Shown in pieces: positions 60,695 to 64,000 of a stretch of 64,000 nucleotides of DNA. How positions within the stretch are numbered: the stretch's first letter is position 1; each line of letters opens with the position of its first letter. Made by a program: the position numbers and the translations under genes. The notes under the pieces are model-generated. The model ran no database searches and was not told where the DNA came from. It saw only the letters and a program-made list of their open reading frames with translations. Where the stretch lies: NCBI GenBank assembly GCA_030549495.1, contig JAUIRK010000105.1, positions 62,001 to 126,000 on the forward strand, in the 5' to 3' direction. The stretch is from Nectonema munidae (taxonomy: Eukaryota; Nematomorpha; Nectonematoida; Nectonematidae).

Positions 60695-60702
60695 CTCTAA
60701 AC

Positions 60703-61136
60703 TATCGGTTACACCTTAATCAACTTTCATAATCCTTGTTTTTTCCTAGATAAACAATTGTATTAGATATGGATACTTTACTGTACTTTTTTGCATTAAG
60801 AGCTTTACAAGCTCTCGATTTACAAGAATCAATAATTTTTAGTATATCGTCCAAAAAGTTCAATATAAAAGGATAAAAATATACAGTGAGAATAAGATGT
60901 TTAACTACTAAGTACAAAAAAATAAATAAGCACCTAAAAACTTAATTAATTTTTATAAAATTAAAAATTTTAAAATAAATAATTAAACTGTGAACCAAAA
61001 TAATGGTAAAATATTACTTTTTTAACGGCCATTTTTAAATCAAGACAAAAAAAATTAATATAAAAGTATGCTTTGGGATTTTTTGATGCGCTACCATACA
61101 TAATCCACATATGCTGGTTTACAGGCAATCGCACAT
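60703..61136. other. Intergenic, nothing recognised
   Basis: AT-rich sequence between the hAT element and a SINE fragment. Confidence 0.35.
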
Positions 61137-61222
61137 TATCGGGCTAAGCTTTGGGATCGAACCCAAGACCTTGAGTTATCGAAATCCAGAATCTAACCAA
61201 CCTTACTCACGCCCCCTAAAGG
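61137..61222 (-). mobile_element. SINE family A head fragment
   Basis: Minus strand: GGGGGCGTGAGTAAGGTTGG, then AACTCAAGGTCTTGGGTTCG with B box GGGTTCGATCCC. The 3' body is replaced by unrelated sequence. Confidence 0.75.
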
Positions 61223-61272
61223 TACCTTTAGATATAATTTTTTAAGCAAATTTTGATCTTAGTTCTTCAGTT

Positions 61273-61457
61273 GGTTTTTTGGTTGGAGATATCAAAGCAC
61301 TTTCAACCGAAAGGCTATCGTAGGGTCACATTATGCTTGAGATGGTTAATCACATTTTTTTGTGATTTTGTTTTTTAAGAGAAGTAAGCCTTGGGGATCA
61401 AACTTCTGACCTTTAACTGTTTAGCTGAGAGGTACACCCTAACAACCATCGAGCCTC
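61273..61457 (-). mobile_element. tRNA-derived SINE, family B, with target duplication
   Basis: 185 bp. The tRNA-like head on the minus strand begins GAGGCTCGATGGTTGTTAG, passes CTCTCAGCTAAACAG and reaches a B-box-like AGTTTGATCCCC. Perfect 12-bp duplication AGTTCTTCAGTT at 61261-61272 and 61458-61469. The body contains TCACATTATGCTTGAGATGG, shared with the copy near 63450. Confidence 0.88.
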
Positions 61458-61469
61458 AGTTCTTCAGTT

Positions 61470-62535
61470 ACCAAGTATATTAAACTCTACTCTAAATTTG
61501 ATTTTAATTATGTGAAAATTTTACCACAAAAATTCATTAAAGTATTTTGCCTCCCTACAGAGAAGAAGACCTATAATTATGTTTTATTGAAGAAGAAAAA
61601 TTATGTATTTAGGGTTGAAGTCACATGCCCCGTATTTCTTCCTGATGTAAATTATGCTTATCTTTCATTTATGTGTTTAATGAGGAAGTTTTGGTCAAGC
61701 AATCGTTCCTGTCATCTTGGTTTCAATCATTACTTGCAAAATTGTTATTGAGTCCGAGAAGATTTTGTTCTATAATCAGAGAGATATGGTGCAAGAAGGA
61801 AAATATACTAGTTCGTTACGAGACTGTTATGTATTGGACTCAAGCTCGTCGATAAAGGGGCGAGGTTGCATAATTGAAATATTAACAAAAGCAATTATTG
61901 AATAATCCGACGCATAGAGATAAAGAAGAAACTTTTTTAAGAAATAGAAAGATAAAAAATAAAAACAAGATGACAACTCTTCAATATACAAATGAATTTT
62001 AACATCCCCTTACTCATATTTTTGAATGTGAATATCCAGCTTCCATCTTTTCATCAAACTTCATACATTGAAATGGGAAAATTTTCATCTTTTATAAATA
62101 TCCATATTTTGTTGACTAAAACTAATATTCACAAGATTCGATTATCACAAACTCTACTAATTGTACTTTGTAGTTTAACTATACCATTTGATAGAATGAA
62201 ATTTATACTATATGGAATTATTTTTACATTCATGAATTTTAAAGTTCCTAGTAACCATTGGATCTATAACCATCTTTTATTTAAAAATAAAAATAAGCAA
62301 AGATGCAATACACAAATTTATGAAGGAAAACAAGAATAAAAATTTTATGTTACATTATCATATTCAGAAAGAAAAAGTCAAATAATTTTTTTAACTATAG
62401 GCATGAAATCTTTAGAATCAAAAATATAGATAAACAAAGAATTCCAAAGTTTACATGATCCAATTTTAAACAAAGTTTGGATTTACGCAATCGAAAACAA
62501 GGCAATTAAAATTAATAGCTGTTCCTCAGAGAGTA
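61470..62535. other. Intergenic, no supported gene
   Basis: Open frames at 61512-61751, 61717-61905 and 61992-62339 are not recognised and are probably chance or old repeat sequence. Confidence 0.35.
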
Positions 62536-62539
62536 AGAT

Positions 62540-63135
62540 ATAACCTTAGAGTTTAAAGAGAACCACTCAGAAAAAAAATAAATAAATAATTTCTAAATAA
62601 CTTCGATATTAATAAAGCAATTCTAAGTTTATACAAATCAGTAAATTTTAGTATTTTTGCATAATAAAAGAGGTTTGAAGTATGAGAACAGTAATGTTTA
62701 TTGAAAATAATTCGCAGAGCTATTTTCTAAGTAATAAAAGTGATTCATTATTTGTATATCCCCAATTTTCAATACTATAAAGAAGGTGAGGGAAAAAAGC
62801 GCTTTTTACATTAGAAGTTTAATTATAAGAGGAAATAATTTTTAATAGTTCATTTACCCAAAGCTATTTAGATAGAATAAATTAATAATATGCATTCTAA
62901 TTTAATTTATTGTCAATAACTAGACCTAAAAAGTTAAATTGATCAACTAATTCAATAATAAAAACAGGCTTTGTAGTGGTGGTACTATTGGAGAAATACA
63001 TCGCTTTACATTTATTTAAGTTTACTCCTAGCAAATCATTGCCAATACAAACATTATAAATAACATTAAAGTAAACCAAGAACATTATAGGCTCCAGAAT
63101 CAAGCCCTGATGAACTCCAGTTTCAATCATTTTAG
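62540..63135 (-). mobile_element. Decayed LINE reverse-transcriptase C-terminal fragment
   Basis: Minus strand: MIETGVHQGLILEPIMFLVY with FNVIYNVCIGND, then NLNKCKAMYFSNST and VDQFNFLGLVIDNKLN. After stops it continues LLYSIENWGYTNNESLLLL and ILQTSFIMQKY. The block order (GVHQG, KC, FLGxxID, enWG) fits CR1/L2-type LINEs. The catalytic (Y/F)xDD segment is missing between ND and NLNK. Confidence 0.72.
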
Positions 63136-63371
63136 GTCAGATGATGTTTCAAATAGAGGAGTTAAGTCCGATTACTATGTATTTAGCTAAAAATAGCACA
63201 ACAAGTTCAATATTAGCTATTGAAATGCAATAAAAATCTTCACAAAAATTATTTTTCATTTATTTATAGTCCAAAGAATTTCATTTATCCTAAATTGAGT
63301 AAACTTAAAAAAAGTATCAGTTCTTTGGCATATAACCTCAGGCTTTAATTTTGGTTTAATAAAAATATTGT

Positions 63372-63526
63372 TTGTTGGTTACTTTTAGCCGTAAGGCTAT
63401 ATGCTCGCATTATGCTTAATCACAGTTTTTGTAAATTTGTTTTTAGAATTGGGAGTCTTGGGGATCGAACCCCTGACCTTCAACTCTTAAGCTGAGAGGT
63501 ACACCGTAACAACTATTGAGGCTCAT
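63372..63526 (-). mobile_element. tRNA-derived SINE, family B
   Basis: Minus strand: GAGCCTCAATAGTTGTTACG, then CTCTCAGCTTAAGAG and B box GGGTTCGATCCCC. The body (GCATTATGCTTAATCACA) matches 61273-61457. A possible short duplication TATTGTT flanks it. Confidence 0.8.
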
Positions 63527-64000
63527 TACTATTGTTAAAAACATCAGCTATGGATTTATCATTTAATAAAATTGAATTAGCAATTTTCAAATTGATTATG
63601 TCTTTTTTACCTAATTTAATAAGTTTTTTCCATATTTCTTTAGGATAAGAAAAGTTAAAGTATTTTTCAAAATATATTCTATTCTGAGTTCTGATAGTTG
63701 ATTTAATTTAATTCCTTAGAGAATTAAGATTTTTACGTGTAAGTAGTCTGTCAATACAAAGAATCTCTTTTCTGAACTAACTTAAGTAAGTCTAAGTTCA
63801 TCTAGGGATTCATTCTTATATTTATTACTCTTGTAAGATTTGACAAAAATTGTAGATTCTGAAATTTTACTTGATATAAGAAAGAAAGAAAGAAAGAAAT
63901 TTATTCAAGTAAACACACGAAAAAATAAGATAAATGAATAAAAAAAATATAAATTGCAATAACTTTAAATTTCACTTGGGATGTAGAAGACATAAATGTT
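63527..64000. other. Intergenic, AAGA microsatellite
   Basis: An AAGA repeat of about five units lies at about 63880-63900. Otherwise AT-rich sequence with no recognised feature. Confidence 0.45.

Noticed and set aside
61512-62339. Three open frames of 62-115 aa
   Set aside because: AT-rich composition, no family match and no splice context.

Overview
The window is nuclear DNA from an animal, very probably an invertebrate, with an AT-rich genome. The evidence is a UBR5/hyd-type E3 ligase with the UBA, UBR box, MLLE and HECT modules in order, a bHLH factor of the TAL/HEN type, ORMDL, RPL10, spliceosomal introns, tRNA-derived SINEs, several kinds of LINE, and hAT, piggyBac and Mutator-like DNA transposons. 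I cannot name the phylum from the sequence.

Four host genes are supported, and they form two tail-to-tail pairs. Pair 1: a small bHLH gene (+, 2682-2992) meets RPL10 (-, 2999-7787), with 6 bp between the stop codons. Pair 2: a UBR5 orthologue (+, 47 recognised exons, 14413-46515) meets ORMDL (-, 46540-47049), with 24 bp between the stop codons. In both pairs the AATAAA signals overlap or adjoin the stop codons, so the 3' ends must overlap. I built every exon by matching the protein families from memory. All splice phases close except at the unknown 5' start of UBR5.

Introns fall into two separate classes. In UBR5, 27 of 46 are 46-56 nt and the other 19 are 217 nt or longer. The short introns of RPL10, ORMDL and bHLH also fall within 46-54 nt. 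All mobile DNA inside genes sits in the large class: a dead MULE in RPL10 intron 3, SINEs, a fold-back hairpin, a 253-bp pure poly-C tract joined to a 5'-truncated LINE in the 4.4-kb UBR5 intron 24, and a decayed transposon-like gene in UBR5 intron 45.

Layout: 1-2681 no gene seen; 2682-7787 bHLH/RPL10; 7788-14412 intergenic, with SINE copies and a hAT MITE; 14413-46515 UBR5; 46540-47049 ORMDL; 47050-64000 a gene-poor repeat field. That field holds LINE reverse-transcriptase remnants, a diverged ~150-bp tandem array, two dead piggyBac copies, two nonautonomous DNA elements with 8-bp target duplications (one inserted into another repeat), and two tRNA-SINE families. The genes are not functionally linked: UBR5 is a nuclear ubiquitin ligase, RPL10 a 60S ribosomal protein, ORMDL an ER regulator of sphingolipid synthesis, and the bHLH a transcription factor.
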